From: Polynucleobacter meluiroseus
GTDB taxonomy: Bacteria; Pseudomonadota; Gammaproteobacteria; Burkholderiales; Burkholderiaceae
Direction of reading: 5' to 3'
NCBI GenBank assembly: GCA_945881875.1
Contig: CAMCVH010000002.1
Location: forward strand, 124,001 to 188,000
Length of the DNA: 64,000 bases
The position numbers were made by a program, and so were the translations under genes. Shown here in pieces: positions 1 through 9,145 of the stretch. The notes below the pieces were generated by a model. The model did not search any database and had not been told where the DNA came from. It saw nothing but the letters and a program-made list of their open reading frames with translations. The first letter of the stretch is position 1, and each line of letters begins with the position of its first letter.

Positions 1-267
1 TGGGCCAAAATGGCGCATCGTGATATTGAACGTGTTCAGATTGACAGCTTAGAAGGTCGTGTCACAGCCATGTTGGTAACGCCTTACCCTCCAGGTATTC
101 CGTTATTGATTCCTGGTGAGCGATTCAATAAACGAATTGTTGATTACCTAAAATTTACTCGCGACTTTAATGAACAGTTCCCTGGATTTGAGACTGATGT
201 TCATGGTCTTGTTAAAGGTGAGCTCAACGGTCGTAAAGAGTATTACGTTGATTGCGTCAAAAGCTAA
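1..267 (+). CDS. Orn/Lys/Arg decarboxylase, C-terminal end (5' partial)
   Basis: The frame is open from base 1, so only the last 89 or so residues of a larger gene lie in the window. They read as the C-terminal domain of the fold-III PLP-dependent ornithine/lysine/arginine decarboxylases: the stretch PYPPGIPLLIPGE is the characteristic end-of-protein motif. The catalytic PLP lysine lies upstream of the window, so the substrate cannot be told. In this family the enzyme produces a polyamine or agmatine in the cytoplasm. The gene ends at a bidirectional terminator shared with convergent argH. The family call is firm; the substrate is open. Confidence 0.85.
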   Translation, partial: WAKMAHRDIERVQIDSLEGRVTAMLVTPYPPGIPLLIPGERFNKRIVDYLKFTRDFNEQFPGFETDVHGLVKGELNGRKEYYVDCVKS

Positions 268-292
268 TTTATTCAATGCAAGCAACTTAAAT

Positions 293-320
293 AAAAAGGC
301 TCACTGATGTGAGCCTTTTT
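293..320. terminator. Bidirectional terminator between decarboxylase and argH
   Basis: A 12-bp perfect stem (293-304 with 309-320) and a TGAT loop. The arms begin with an A run and end with a T run, so it can act as a rho-independent terminator on both strands between the two convergent genes. Confidence 0.85.
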
Positions 321-342
321 ATTTTGTTGATCTAAAAAATCA

Positions 343-1779
343 TTAACCCAAAGTTTTTCTATAAGCAGCAATAGCTTTTTTGACTTGCTCGGGTGCAGTG
401 CCACCAATGTGATTTCGGCTATTAACAGAACCTTCGAGCGTTAAAAATTCAAATGCATCTTGTTCAATTAAATGAGCGTTACTGCCAAGACCGCATGCTA
501 TACGCAAATCTTCTAAAGATAGATCTGATAGATCACAGCCTTTGTTAGAGCAAGCTTTAACTGCGTGCGCCACAGCTTCATGGGCATCACGGAATGGTAG
601 TCCTTTTTTAACTAGGTAATCAGCCAGATCAGTAGCCGTTGCAAAACCTTGAAGAGCGGCAGCCCTCATAGCCTCTGCTTTGACTTGAATGTGGGGCACC
701 ATATCTGCAAAGATACGTAAGGTGTCACGTAAGGTATCCGCAGAATCAAACAAAGGCTCTTTATCTTCTTGATTATCTTTGTTGTAGGCCAGAGGCTGAC
801 CTTTCATCAAAGTTAACAATGCAATGAGATTGCCATTGACGCGACCAGTTTTGCCACGAGCTAATTCTGGAACATCAGGGTTCTTTTTCTGAGGCATGAT
901 GGAGCTACCAGTACAGAAGCGATCAGGTAAATCAATAAATCCGACACGTGGGTTCATCCAAAGAATTAACTCTTCAGATAAACGTGATATGTGAGTCATG
1001 GCTAAAGAGGCTGCAGCGCAAAACTCTATGGCGAAGTCTCTGTCAGAGACCGCATCTAAAGAGTTATGACAAACGCCATCAAAACCTAATGTCTTAGCAA
1101 CGCGTTCACGATCGATGGGGTAGCTGGTTCCTGCTAATGCTGCTGAACCAAGGGGTAAACGATTAACCCGTTTACGGCAATCCGTTAAACGTTCAGCATC
1201 ACGAGCAAACATCTCCGCATAAGCCATCATGTGGTGACCGAAGGTGATAGGTTGAGCTACTTGAAGATGAGTAAAGCCTGGCATGATTGTTTCAGCATGC
1301 TTTTCAGCTAAGTTAACCATTCCTGATCTAAGTGCAGTCAGTTCAGTTTGGATGTCATCAATCGCGCCACGTAACCATAAACGAATATCAGTAGCAACTT
1401 GGTCGTTACGTGAGCGACCTGTGTGTAGACGTTTACCGGCATCGCCAACCAGTTTAGTTAAGCGTGCTTCAATATTTAAATGGACGTCTTCAAGGGCAAG
1501 CTCCCACGTAAAGGTGCCATCTTTCATTTCAGAAAGTATCTGAGACATGCCTTTTTGGATCTGCGCATAATCTTCCGCACTGATAATCTTTTGTGCAGCA
1601 AGCATTTCAGCGTGAGCTAATGAGCCTTGTATATCCACTAGAGCCATGCGTTTGTCGAAACCAACAGAGGCGGTATATCTTTGCACGAGCTCCGCAACAG
1701 GCTCAGCAAAACGCGCTGACCATGCCTGATCTTTATTGTCTAAAGAGTTTTTATTTTTATCTAAATCTGCCATAAACAT
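343..1779 (-). CDS. argH: Argininosuccinate lyase
   Basis: This enzyme cleaves argininosuccinate to arginine and fumarate, the last step of arginine synthesis, as a cytoplasmic homotetramer. The 478 residues match the usual length. The fumarase/aspartase superfamily signature [12 protein letters not shown] is present, as are [12 protein letters not shown] near the N-terminus and the HTHLQ-like segment [16 protein letters not shown]. Two in-frame ATGs lie at 1779 and 1773; the first has a GAGG about 10 bases upstream and is used here. It is divergent from hemC with about 30 bp between starts, so their promoters must overlap or lie inside each other's coding region. Confidence 0.96.
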   Translation of the reverse strand: MFMADLDKNKNSLDNKDQAWSARFAEPVAELVQRYTASVGFDKRMALVDIQGSLAHAEMLAAQKIISAEDYAQIQKGMSQILSEMKDGTFTWELALEDVHLNIEARLTKLVGDAGKRLHTGRSRNDQVATDIRLWLRGAIDDIQTELTALRSGMVNLAEKHAETIMPGFTHLQVAQPITFGHHMMAYAEMFARDAERLTDCRKRVNRLPLGSAALAGTSYPIDRERVAKTLGFDGVCHNSLDAVSDRDFAIEFCAAASLAMTHISRLSEELILWMNPRVGFIDLPDRFCTGSSIMPQKKNPDVPELARGKTGRVNGNLIALLTLMKGQPLAYNKDNQEDKEPLFDSADTLRDTLRIFADMVPHIQVKAEAMRAAALQGFATATDLADYLVKKGLPFRDAHEAVAHAVKACSNKGCDLSDLSLEDLRIACGLGSNAHLIEQDAFEFLTLEGSVNSRNHIGGTAPEQVKKAIAAYRKTLG

Positions 1780-1808
1780 TAGTATATTGCCTCAAAGGCT
1801 TTATTCTT

Positions 1809-2759
1809 ATGGTTATGACACAAATTTCTTATCCTAAAAAATTAGTTATTGCCTCACGGGAGAGCCGTTTGGCTATGTGGCAGGCTGAATATGTTCGCGA
1901 TTGCTTGAAAAAGCTCTACCCAGACTGTGATGTCAGCATTTTAGGAATGACGACCCGCGGGGACCAAATTTTGGACCAAACACTATCAAAAGTGGGAGGT
2001 AAAGGGTTATTTGTAAAGGAATTAGAGGTGGCTTTGGAGGATGGGTGTGCTGATTTGGCGGTTCATTCCCTCAAAGACGTACCCATGCAACTGCCAGAGG
2101 GTTTTGACCTAGCTTGCATCATGGAACGTGAAGATGCCAGAGACGCTTTTGTTTCGAACGATTATGGTCAATTGGCAGATTTACCGGTTGGCGCTGTTGT
2201 GGGCACTGCCAGCTTAAGACGTGAAGCATCCCTTAGATCAAAATATCCTCATCTTAATATCCAGCCTTTAAGAGGTAATTTGGATACCCGTTTAGGCAAG
2301 CTAGATAAGGGTGAGTATGCCGCCATCATTTTGGCTGCGGCAGGCTTAAAACGTTTAGATATGGCTGATCGCATACGTAGCTTATTGAGCCCTGAAGATA
2401 GTTTGCCGGCAGCTGGCCAAGGTGCTTTGGGTATTGAAATTAGAGCAGGAAGGCCTGAGATTCAGGCATGTTTGGCGCCACTCAACCATGCTCCCTCAGC
2501 AATGGCTGTGACAGCAGAAAGAGCTGTTTCTAAAGCATTAGGGGGGTCTTGCGACGTACCTTTGGCTGCCTACGCTACTTGGGAGGGGGCGGACTCTTTA
2601 TATCTGCGCTCCTTTGTGTCCAGTACTGATGGTCAAAGTATTTGCCGATCTGAAAAGAGACTTTCATTGAACTCAATGGCAGAGGCAAACGCTTTAGGCT
2701 TATCAGTGGCGAATGATTTGATTAATCAAGGTGCCATGTCTTTACTGCCGCCGAGGTAA
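1809..2759 (+). CDS. hemC: Porphobilinogen deaminase (hydroxymethylbilane synthase)
   Basis: It polymerises four porphobilinogen molecules to hydroxymethylbilane in tetrapyrrole synthesis. It is 316 residues long, normal for the family. The N-terminal [14 protein letters not shown], the central VHSLKDVP and GTASLRREA segments and the cofactor-site motif [12 protein letters not shown] are all present; the Cys in the last holds the dipyrromethane primer. It starts the run hemC-hemD-hemX-hemY; hemD begins 4 bases after the stop, so the two are probably translationally coupled. ATG at 1815 is an alternative start. Confidence 0.96.
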   Translation: MVMTQISYPKKLVIASRESRLAMWQAEYVRDCLKKLYPDCDVSILGMTTRGDQILDQTLSKVGGKGLFVKELEVALEDGCADLAVHSLKDVPMQLPEGFDLACIMEREDARDAFVSNDYGQLADLPVGAVVGTASLRREASLRSKYPHLNIQPLRGNLDTRLGKLDKGEYAAIILAAAGLKRLDMADRIRSLLSPEDSLPAAGQGALGIEIRAGRPEIQACLAPLNHAPSAMAVTAERAVSKALGGSCDVPLAAYATWEGADSLYLRSFVSSTDGQSICRSEKRLSLNSMAEANALGLSVANDLINQGAMSLLPPR

Positions 2760-2763
2760 CAAA

Positions 2764-3558
2764 ATGCCGACCATTGTTCTTACTCGTCCTATTGGTCAGA
2801 ACCATACTCTAAGTGATTTACTGAGGGAGCAATTGCCAGAGCTAGATCAAATCGAGCTCCCATTGTTGTCCATTGTGCCTAATCAGGATCCTGCTGAAGG
2901 AGCCAAGCTAAAAGAAATGATGAAGTTAGCAAACTTAGCTATTTTCATAAGTCCTAATGCTATCGAATGCAGTATGCGTTTATTAGATTTTGAATGGCCT
3001 AAAAGCCTACCCATTGCGGTAATTGGTGGCGGCAGCGCTGAGGCACTCGAACGCCGAGGCATAACTATTGAGCAGGGATATCAAATTGATTACCCAAAGA
3101 ATTCTGAACAATGGGATTCTGAAGGTCTATGGGATCAACTGAACTCTAAAAAAACAAACTGGGCCAATAAGGAAATATTATTTCTTAAAGGGTCGGGCGG
3201 TAGAGAGTGGTTAGGTCATCAATTTCTAGACCAGGGCGCCAAAATTCACCAAGTGATGACTTACCGTCGAATGCCTTTAAATATTGAAGCCCCCATTTGG
3301 GAAACACTACGACAACAAACTCCAGGAAAAACAGCTTTTTTCCTCAACTCCTCCGAGGCAGTACGACATTTGTCAGAAGTGTTACATCAGACAGCACTTT
3401 GGAACCCGATCTGGATTGATTCTGTAACCCTCATTTGCTCTCATGAGCGAATTGCTAAGACGGCACAAGAGACTGGATTTAAGCAAGTAGAATGTTGTTT
3501 ACCAGGGAATGAATATGCATTAGTTGCCCTACAAGATTGGCTGAAGTCCATTAGTTAA
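2764..3558 (+). CDS. hemD: Uroporphyrinogen-III synthase
   Basis: It cyclises hydroxymethylbilane with inversion of ring D to give uroporphyrinogen III. The 264 residues begin MPTIVLTRPIGQN, the normal opening of HemD (VTRP-type motif). The sequence is otherwise poorly conserved, as usual for this family. FISPNAIECS, GGGSAEALERRG and FLKGSGGREWL fit the two-domain fold. A longer in-frame start at 2731 lies inside hemC and lacks similarity to the family, so ATG 2764 is preferred. It is followed by a 50-bp gap before hemX. Confidence 0.93.
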   Translation: MPTIVLTRPIGQNHTLSDLLREQLPELDQIELPLLSIVPNQDPAEGAKLKEMMKLANLAIFISPNAIECSMRLLDFEWPKSLPIAVIGGGSAEALERRGITIEQGYQIDYPKNSEQWDSEGLWDQLNSKKTNWANKEILFLKGSGGREWLGHQFLDQGAKIHQVMTYRRMPLNIEAPIWETLRQQTPGKTAFFLNSSEAVRHLSEVLHQTALWNPIWIDSVTLICSHERIAKTAQETGFKQVECCLPGNEYALVALQDWLKSIS

Positions 3559-3608
3559 ATTCCAAAGACAAGAAACTAGAAACGAAAAGATAAAAGCGAG
3601 ATATCTGA

Positions 3609-4322
3609 ATGACGAATGAATCAAAAGATCATGCCTTGAGTGAATCTAACAAAGAAAAATCAGAAGCCCTTGGAAAAAGCTTATGGAAAGCTTTATGGAT
3701 TGCCATTGCTATTTGTATTCTTTGGTTAATCATTGAAGGTGGTTTTCGTTTGTTTCAGCGCCCAGCTATCTTGGATGCAAGAGTCAGTGAGCTAGAAAAG
3801 AAGATCAGTGCTGTTGAAAGTCTAGATACAAAATTAGAGTCGTCATTAAAAAGAAGCTCAGAGTCTCAAAAAGCTTTGGTATCTGTAGCTGGAAAAATAT
3901 CAGAAATGATAAACAGTGTTCCAAATTTGCCGATGACAGCCCTGCCTGTTAAAAGCCCAGGCTTAAATATGATTGCTGATGAGTCTCAAAAAAGCCCATG
4001 GCTTAAAAGAGTATTTGATCAGATCCAGCTATTGGGAGATCGATTAGTCAGAGTTCAGGTTGTTGGTGATGTGAAAGATGTTGCATTAACCCCAGCAGCT
4101 CAAGATTTAATTCGGCAGCAACTAAAGCTACATTTATTAAGTGCGCGTATTGCATGGCTATCTGACTTGCCACAAACTTGTAAGGATGACTTGAATCAGG
4201 CGCAGGCTATCTTAGCCAAGCATTTTCAGGCGCAAGCGACTTCAGTTGTTAAGTTTGAAAAAGCCCTCATCGAGTTAAAGGCTGAAGTTGAAAAAACTTC
4301 TGCCATCGTGAAGGCTCAATAG
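3609..4322 (+). CDS. hemX: HemX-like membrane protein (uroporphyrinogen operon)
   Basis: A 237-residue protein with a charged cytoplasmic N-terminus, one membrane segment near residues 26-46 and a coiled-coil stretch rich in Glu/Lys/Ser after it (ARVSELEKKISAVESLDTKL). The C-terminal part carries the HemX motif region with RLVRVQVVGD. HemX is often annotated as a uroporphyrin-III C-methyltransferase, but it lacks a methyltransferase domain; its role in heme synthesis is unsettled. It sits between hemD and hemY, with only two bases to hemY, as in other beta- and gammaproteobacteria. Confidence 0.88.
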   Translation: MTNESKDHALSESNKEKSEALGKSLWKALWIAIAICILWLIIEGGFRLFQRPAILDARVSELEKKISAVESLDTKLESSLKRSSESQKALVSVAGKISEMINSVPNLPMTALPVKSPGLNMIADESQKSPWLKRVFDQIQLLGDRLVRVQVVGDVKDVALTPAAQDLIRQQLKLHLLSARIAWLSDLPQTCKDDLNQAQAILAKHFQAQATSVVKFEKALIELKAEVEKTSAIVKAQ

Positions 4323-4324
4323 TC

Positions 4325-5530
4325 ATGCGAGGCGCACTTTGGATAACTTTCTTATTTGCAATTGCAGTCATAGTGGCATTGTTTGCCAGCAGTAACGGTG
4401 GGCACATCACGATCTACTTTCCGCCTTATCGTCTAGATACTAGTCTCAACCTCTTTATTGCCAGCATCTTGGGGATCTTTATTGTCAGTTTGTTGGCATG
4501 GCGAACATTTGCGGCTGTTTTAGATTTACCAAAGCAAGCTGCAGCTTATCGTAGAAAACAAAGAGAGACTCGATCAATCGGATTTCTATCAGAGGCCATA
4601 GAAGATATTTTTGCCGGCCGTTTTTCAAAAGCACTTAAATCAGCTGAGGCAGCAACCGCTAATTCTGCTTTAGCTGAAACAGCGGCATTATTGGCAGCGC
4701 GCTCTGCACACCGCATGAATCAATTTGATGTGAGAGATCGATGGTTATTAAAGATTCAGTCGCCTGAAAAGCGCCAAGCAAAATTAGTAGCGACTGCTGA
4801 TATGCAAATGGATGCTCATGATGCAGAGGGTGCATTAGCAACTATTGAACAGTTGCAAAAAGGTGATGCACGCCAGTTACTAGTTCAAAGAATCGCTCTT
4901 AAAGCGAATCAGCAATTAAAAAATTGGAGTGAGGTTTTAAAGTTAACCCATAGCCTTTCGAAAAGAGAGGCTTTACATCCAGTAGTAGCTCAGAAATATA
5001 TCCAAGAGGCGATTGCTAAGTTAGTTCAAGAAAAATCAACTGACCATGAAGCCTTATTGCGCATTTGGAAAACCTTACCCACAGAGAGTCGTAAAGCTTC
5101 CAAGATTGCTTTGGTAATGGCTCAGGGTTTATTGTCTGTATCCCAATACGATGTAGCTAGAGGATTAGTTGAAGAATCTTTAGATGCTCAGTGGGATGAA
5201 GCCTTGATAGATATTTATCCAAAGTGCGTAATACCAGGAACAAGCAATTTAAGCTTGGCTCAAAAGCTTGAGTCATGGATGATTAAGTACCCTGGTGAGC
5301 CAGCACTATCTTTAGCTTTGGCAAGAATTTGTTTGGATCAGCAATTATGGGGTAAGGCTAAATCAAGTTTGGTTGGAGTTATACGAGATCCTAAAACCAA
5401 ACCCCCTATGAAAGCTGCTGCTCACATGGCCATGGCGCAGTTGCATGAATCTTTAAATGAGTCTGCCGAGGCGGCTGGCGAGTATGAGTTGGCGGCTAAG
5501 ATTTACAGCAAAATCGTTATTGATCGTTAA
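4325..5530 (+). CDS. hemY: HemY, TPR membrane protein of the heme operon
   Basis: A 401-residue protein with two N-terminal membrane segments (about residues 5-25 and 40-60) followed by a helical, TPR-like cytoplasmic region (LAETAALLAARSAHRMNQFD and later repeats). This is the proteobacterial HemY that follows hemX, not the Gram-positive protoporphyrinogen oxidase of the same name. Its exact function is unknown; proposals link it to coordinating late heme enzymes. Its stop codon lies one base from the stop of the convergent aldehyde dehydrogenase gene, and no terminator hairpin separates them. Confidence 0.9.
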   Translation: MRGALWITFLFAIAVIVALFASSNGGHITIYFPPYRLDTSLNLFIASILGIFIVSLLAWRTFAAVLDLPKQAAAYRRKQRETRSIGFLSEAIEDIFAGRFSKALKSAEAATANSALAETAALLAARSAHRMNQFDVRDRWLLKIQSPEKRQAKLVATADMQMDAHDAEGALATIEQLQKGDARQLLVQRIALKANQQLKNWSEVLKLTHSLSKREALHPVVAQKYIQEAIAKLVQEKSTDHEALLRIWKTLPTESRKASKIALVMAQGLLSVSQYDVARGLVEESLDAQWDEALIDIYPKCVIPGTSNLSLAQKLESWMIKYPGEPALSLALARICLDQQLWGKAKSSLVGVIRDPKTKPPMKAAAHMAMAQLHESLNESAEAAGEYELAAKIYSKIVIDR

Positions 5531-5531
5531 C

Positions 5532-6932
5532 TCACTTACCCATGCGGCGTATTATTTTTTCAATACTTGAACCATAAGGTGGGTGGACTAAGTTGGTGCC
5601 CATCCACTTCTTAATACCCCATAAAGGCTTCACATCTAAGACTGGTTTTTGATGACTGAAAGCATCAAAGCCTGCTTTGCCATGATATGAGCCCATACCG
5701 CTGGCACCAATTCCGCCGAAAGGTAGGTTTTCAACACTTGCATGCAATAAGGTATCGTTAATACAAACACCGCCTGCATGTGTTCTAGTGATAATTTCTT
5801 TCAGAACTTTTTTATCTTTACCAAACCAGTAAAGAGCTAATGGGCGGTCTTTACTGTTCACATAGTTGATGGCATCTTCTGTAGAGTCAATTCCAATGAT
5901 TGGCAATATGGGACCAAATATTTCTTCATGCATGATCAATGCATTTTTAGGAACCTGGCTCATTATCACTGGAGTAAAAGATCTAGATTCAGAGGGAGCC
6001 AAAAGCTCTTTGATTTGAGCACCTTTGTTAGCGGCATCATTGACTAAATTCATCCAGCGGATTGTTTGAGCTTGATCAATTGGGCTAGTCAGCAAAGATT
6101 CATTAGAAAACATGAGTCGGGCCGCATCTTGAAGCTCTTTTTCAAGTGCAGGTATTTTTTCATGTTTGATTAGGACGTAATCTGGCGCAATACAGGTTTG
6201 CCCACCATTAATTAATTTGCCATAAATAATTTTTTTAGCTACTTCTTTCAGTGAGGCATCAGAGTGAACAATTGCCGGAGACTTACCACCCAGTTCCAGA
6301 GTAATGGATGTTAAGTTATATGATGCAGCACGCATCACTTTTTTACCAGTTGCAGTTGAACCAGTAAAAAATAGATGGTCAAACGGTAAGGCAGAAAAAT
6401 CACTTGCTACTGTGGCATCCCCAGTTGTAACTGAAAATTCCAAGGGGTGGAAATATTCAGCCACCATCGTAGAAAGATACCCTGATGTTCTAAGAGAGCG
6501 TTCAGAAGGTTTAAGCCAAACTCGGTTACCAGCTGCAATGGCGGAAATAGCAGGCGCAAGTGCTAAAAGAATAGGGTAGTTCCAAGGGCTCATTATTCCG
6601 ACAACACCCCGAGCCTGCGGTTGTAGCCAGGCTTTTGAGGATCGAAGTTGGAAAGGAAGCTCGACTGCCTGGGGTTTCATCCAAGCTTTTAAGTGTTTGA
6701 TGGTGTGTTTTGCTGCCTGCTTAACGGAGTTCAACTCAATTAATCGAGTTTCTACTGTATGTCGAACTCCAAAATCAGCGGAAACCACTTTGCAAATATT
6801 TTCTTCATACTTATTGATCATGGCAACAATACGAAGGATACGTTCCTTGCGAACCTCAAAACTAGGATAAGGTTCGTGATGGTAGGCTTTCTTGAGTTCT
6901 TCAAGATGTAGATTGAGCATGACTAAATTCAT
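5532..6932 (-). CDS. Aldehyde dehydrogenase, coniferyl-aldehyde dehydrogenase type
   Basis: A 466-residue NAD(P)-dependent aldehyde dehydrogenase. The glutamate motif LELGGKSPAIV, the catalytic-cysteine motif NGGQTCIAPDYVL and the C-terminal LPFGGIGASGMGSYHG are intact. The short length, absence of an N-terminal extension and the segment GVVGIMSPWNYP place it with the class-3-like coniferyl-aldehyde dehydrogenase group (CalB). The true substrate, an aromatic or long-chain aldehyde, cannot be read from sequence. ATG at 6920 is an alternative start. It overlaps nothing functionally related. Confidence 0.9.
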   Translation of the reverse strand: MNLVMLNLHLEELKKAYHHEPYPSFEVRKERILRIVAMINKYEENICKVVSADFGVRHTVETRLIELNSVKQAAKHTIKHLKAWMKPQAVELPFQLRSSKAWLQPQARGVVGIMSPWNYPILLALAPAISAIAAGNRVWLKPSERSLRTSGYLSTMVAEYFHPLEFSVTTGDATVASDFSALPFDHLFFTGSTATGKKVMRAASYNLTSITLELGGKSPAIVHSDASLKEVAKKIIYGKLINGGQTCIAPDYVLIKHEKIPALEKELQDAARLMFSNESLLTSPIDQAQTIRWMNLVNDAANKGAQIKELLAPSESRSFTPVIMSQVPKNALIMHEEIFGPILPIIGIDSTEDAINYVNSKDRPLALYWFGKDKKVLKEIITRTHAGGVCINDTLLHASVENLPFGGIGASGMGSYHGKAGFDAFSHQKPVLDVKPLWGIKKWMGTNLVHPPYGSSIEKIIRRMGK

Positions 6933-7008
6933 GAAAATATTATCTCAGATTTGGATTTTCAAAAGGAGGTCTCTGCACAAAAATCACAGAAGCAGTAGGA
7001 TATTACTC

Positions 7009-7575
7009 ATGAATGAAAAGAATGAAATGACTGCTAAAAATATAGAGCTAAAACAAGCTTCCTTAGGTGGGGGCTGTTTTTGGTGTTTAGAAGCCGTTTA
7101 TCAACAGGTCAAAGGGGTTGTCCATGTTGAGTCAGGTTACACCGGCGGACAAACGTTAAATCCAGACTATGATTCCGTTTGCTCTGGTAGGTCAGGTCAC
7201 GCAGAAGTTGTCCAAATTCACTATGACCCTCAGTTAATCACTTTTAAGCAACTGCTTGAAGTTTTCTTTGTGATCCATGATCCTACGACTTTAAATCGCC
7301 AAGGTAATGATGTGGGTACTCAATACCGTTCAGTTATCTACTACCATGATCATGATCAAAAATCACAGGCCTCTGAGATGATCCGTGATTTAAATCAGCC
7401 TGATGCCCTCAATGGCGCAGTAGTAACTGAGTTAAGCGAGTTACCTACTTATTACAAAGCCGAAGCCTATCACCAGAATTATTTTGTTAATCATCCTGAT
7501 CAAGGATATTGCGCTTTTGTGGTTAGTCCCAAGGTGGAAAAATTCAGAAAAACTTTCTCGGCCTTGATCCGCTGA
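7009..7575 (+). CDS. msrA: Peptide-methionine (S)-S-oxide reductase
   Basis: It reduces methionine-S-sulfoxide in proteins, a repair enzyme of the cytoplasm. The 188 residues contain the active-site motif GGCFWCLEAVY (nucleophile Cys23), and the middle GYTGG and C-terminal YHQNYF segments typical of MsrA. The open frame extends upstream to 6892, but that part runs antisense inside the aldehyde dehydrogenase gene. ATG 7009 has the ribosome-binding sequence AGTAGGA 8 bases before it. ATG 7027 is a further alternative. Confidence 0.95.
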   Translation: MNEKNEMTAKNIELKQASLGGGCFWCLEAVYQQVKGVVHVESGYTGGQTLNPDYDSVCSGRSGHAEVVQIHYDPQLITFKQLLEVFFVIHDPTTLNRQGNDVGTQYRSVIYYHDHDQKSQASEMIRDLNQPDALNGAVVTELSELPTYYKAEAYHQNYFVNHPDQGYCAFVVSPKVEKFRKTFSALIR

Positions 7576-7592
7576 ATTCCGCTGAAGTCTCC

Positions 7593-8228
7593 TTAGGGAG
7601 CCAGCCTCTGTATCTTCCAAGAGTCATTATGCAAAACGTATTGAATACGGTCATGAAGACGAGATGGTCGACCTTGCCAAAACTCTAATAGCTCTGGTTT
7701 GACTCTAAAGCCACCCCAATGTGGTGGTCTAGGAGGATTCAAGGCAAATTTAAGTGCGTACTCTGCAGCATTTGTAACTAATTGCGTTCTGCTGGAGATA
7801 ACCCGACTCTGAGGTGATGCCCAAGCGCCAATTCTTGAGTCTAAAGGTCTCGAGTGAAAGTAATCATCACTCTCTTGATCTGAAAGCTTTTCAACTGATC
7901 CTTCAACCCTGATCTGTCTCTCTAGTTCTGGCCAAAAGAATAGTAGGGCTGCATGAGGATGACTAATCAGCGCCAAACCCTTACGACTCTCATAATTTGT
8001 AAAAAATACAAATCCTGCCGGAGTCACTTCCTTGATTAAAACAGTTCTTGCGCTGGGCTTACCATCCGCATCCACTGAAGCAACGGTCATAGCATTAGGT
8101 TCTGGTAAATCGGCATTCTGAGCTTGATCAAACCATAGATGAAACTGATCTATTGGGTTGGGTTGGACATCCTCTTCTGAAAGGCTGCCCTTCATATAGG
8201 ATTTTCTGAGGTCGGCTAAATTAGTCAT
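7593..8228 (-). CDS. pdxH: Pyridoxamine 5'-phosphate oxidase
   Basis: An FMN enzyme that oxidises pyridoxine/pyridoxamine 5'-phosphate to pyridoxal 5'-phosphate, the last step of PLP synthesis and salvage. It has the normal length (211). Visible signatures: N-terminal [16 protein letters not shown], the FMN-contact segment [11 protein letters not shown], and the C-terminal dimerisation and substrate motif [19 protein letters not shown], ending in RLAP. It is convergent with msrA (17 bp between stops, no hairpin) and divergent from tcdA. Confidence 0.95.
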   Translation of the reverse strand: MTNLADLRKSYMKGSLSEEDVQPNPIDQFHLWFDQAQNADLPEPNAMTVASVDADGKPSARTVLIKEVTPAGFVFFTNYESRKGLALISHPHAALLFFWPELERQIRVEGSVEKLSDQESDDYFHSRPLDSRIGAWASPQSRVISSRTQLVTNAAEYALKFALNPPRPPHWGGFRVKPELLEFWQGRPSRLHDRIQYVLHNDSWKIQRLAP

Positions 8229-8333
8229 GTGATCAGTATATATAGACTCAAGCTTATTTTCTAGAGATCAAATGAGACGACAAAGACACATAACCCCAGA
8301 ATAAATAAATCAAACCCTTTTTCTTATATAGTC

Positions 8334-9119
8334 ATGGCTATGGAAGTTAATCAGAATAGACGTTTTGGTGGTGTTGCCCGTTTGTACGGTGAAGAGGGCT
8401 TAGAAGCGTTCGAAAAAGCCCATGTGCTCGTTGCCGGTTTAGGCGGTGTTGGTTCTTGGGCCGCTGAGGCACTTGCTAGGAGTGCGATTGCTGAAATAAC
8501 TTTAGTTGATTTTGATCACATTGCTGAAAGTAATGTTAATCGCCAATTACATGCTGTAGAGGGATCATTTGGCAAATCGAAGGTAGATGCTATGGCCGAG
8601 CGCCTTATCTCAATCAATCCTAATTTAAGAATTAATATTATTGATGACTTTTTAACACCTGATAACTTAAGTAAGATATTAGGTGAGCATGCCGCTAATC
8701 CACTATTTGCAATTCTTGATGCTACTGATGATGTGAAGATGAAAATCGCGCTAGCAAACTATTGCAAAAAGAACATCGCATTGATCCTATGTGGTGGAGC
8801 AGGAGGAAAGCTTGATCCAAGTCGCATTAAGGCTTGCGATTTATCAAAAACAACCCAAGATCCTCTGCTCTCCAAAATACGTTACACCCTTCGTAAGGAA
8901 TATGGATTTACCTCTGATCCTAAAAAGAAACTTGGATTAACTGCCATCTTTTCAGACGAGCCCAGGCAGGGTGTTGCAAGTGGTGGCTTGGCCTGTTCTG
9001 GTTATGGGTCTGGTGTAACAGTGACCGCTAGCTTTGGATTCATAGCAGCAGCTGAAGTGCTGAAGATTATTCAGCAGAGATACTTAAAATATTTGAAGCA
9101 ATTAAATTCAGAGAAATAA
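8334..9119 (+). CDS. tcdA: tRNA threonylcarbamoyladenosine dehydratase
   Basis: An E1-like ATP-dependent enzyme that converts t6A37 to its cyclic form (ct6A) in tRNAs reading ANN codons. The 261 residues show the ThiF/MoeB Rossmann motif VAGLGGVGSWAAEALARS (about 33-50), the DFD nucleotide segment with NVNRQ, and the family stretch CGGAGGKLDPSRIKACDLSK. These and the length separate it from MoeB and ThiF, which carry zinc Cys pairs. ATG 8340 is an alternative start. It is convergent with cphA. Confidence 0.93.
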   Translation: MAMEVNQNRRFGGVARLYGEEGLEAFEKAHVLVAGLGGVGSWAAEALARSAIAEITLVDFDHIAESNVNRQLHAVEGSFGKSKVDAMAERLISINPNLRINIIDDFLTPDNLSKILGEHAANPLFAILDATDDVKMKIALANYCKKNIALILCGGAGGKLDPSRIKACDLSKTTQDPLLSKIRYTLRKEYGFTSDPKKKLGLTAIFSDEPRQGVASGGLACSGYGSGVTVTASFGFIAAAEVLKIIQQRYLKYLKQLNSEK

Positions 9120-9145
9120 CTGTAATTAATTAGCTAACTAAATAA

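Noticed and set aside
6961..6970. Strong Shine-Dalgarno AAAAGGAGGT upstream of msrA
   Set aside because: No start codon follows within the usual 5-12 bases in a frame that continues; the msrA ATG at 7009 has its own AGTAGGA.
9120..9145. Terminator between tcdA and cphA
   Set aside because: The AT-rich TTAGCTAA palindrome has too short and weak a stem to call a rho-independent terminator.
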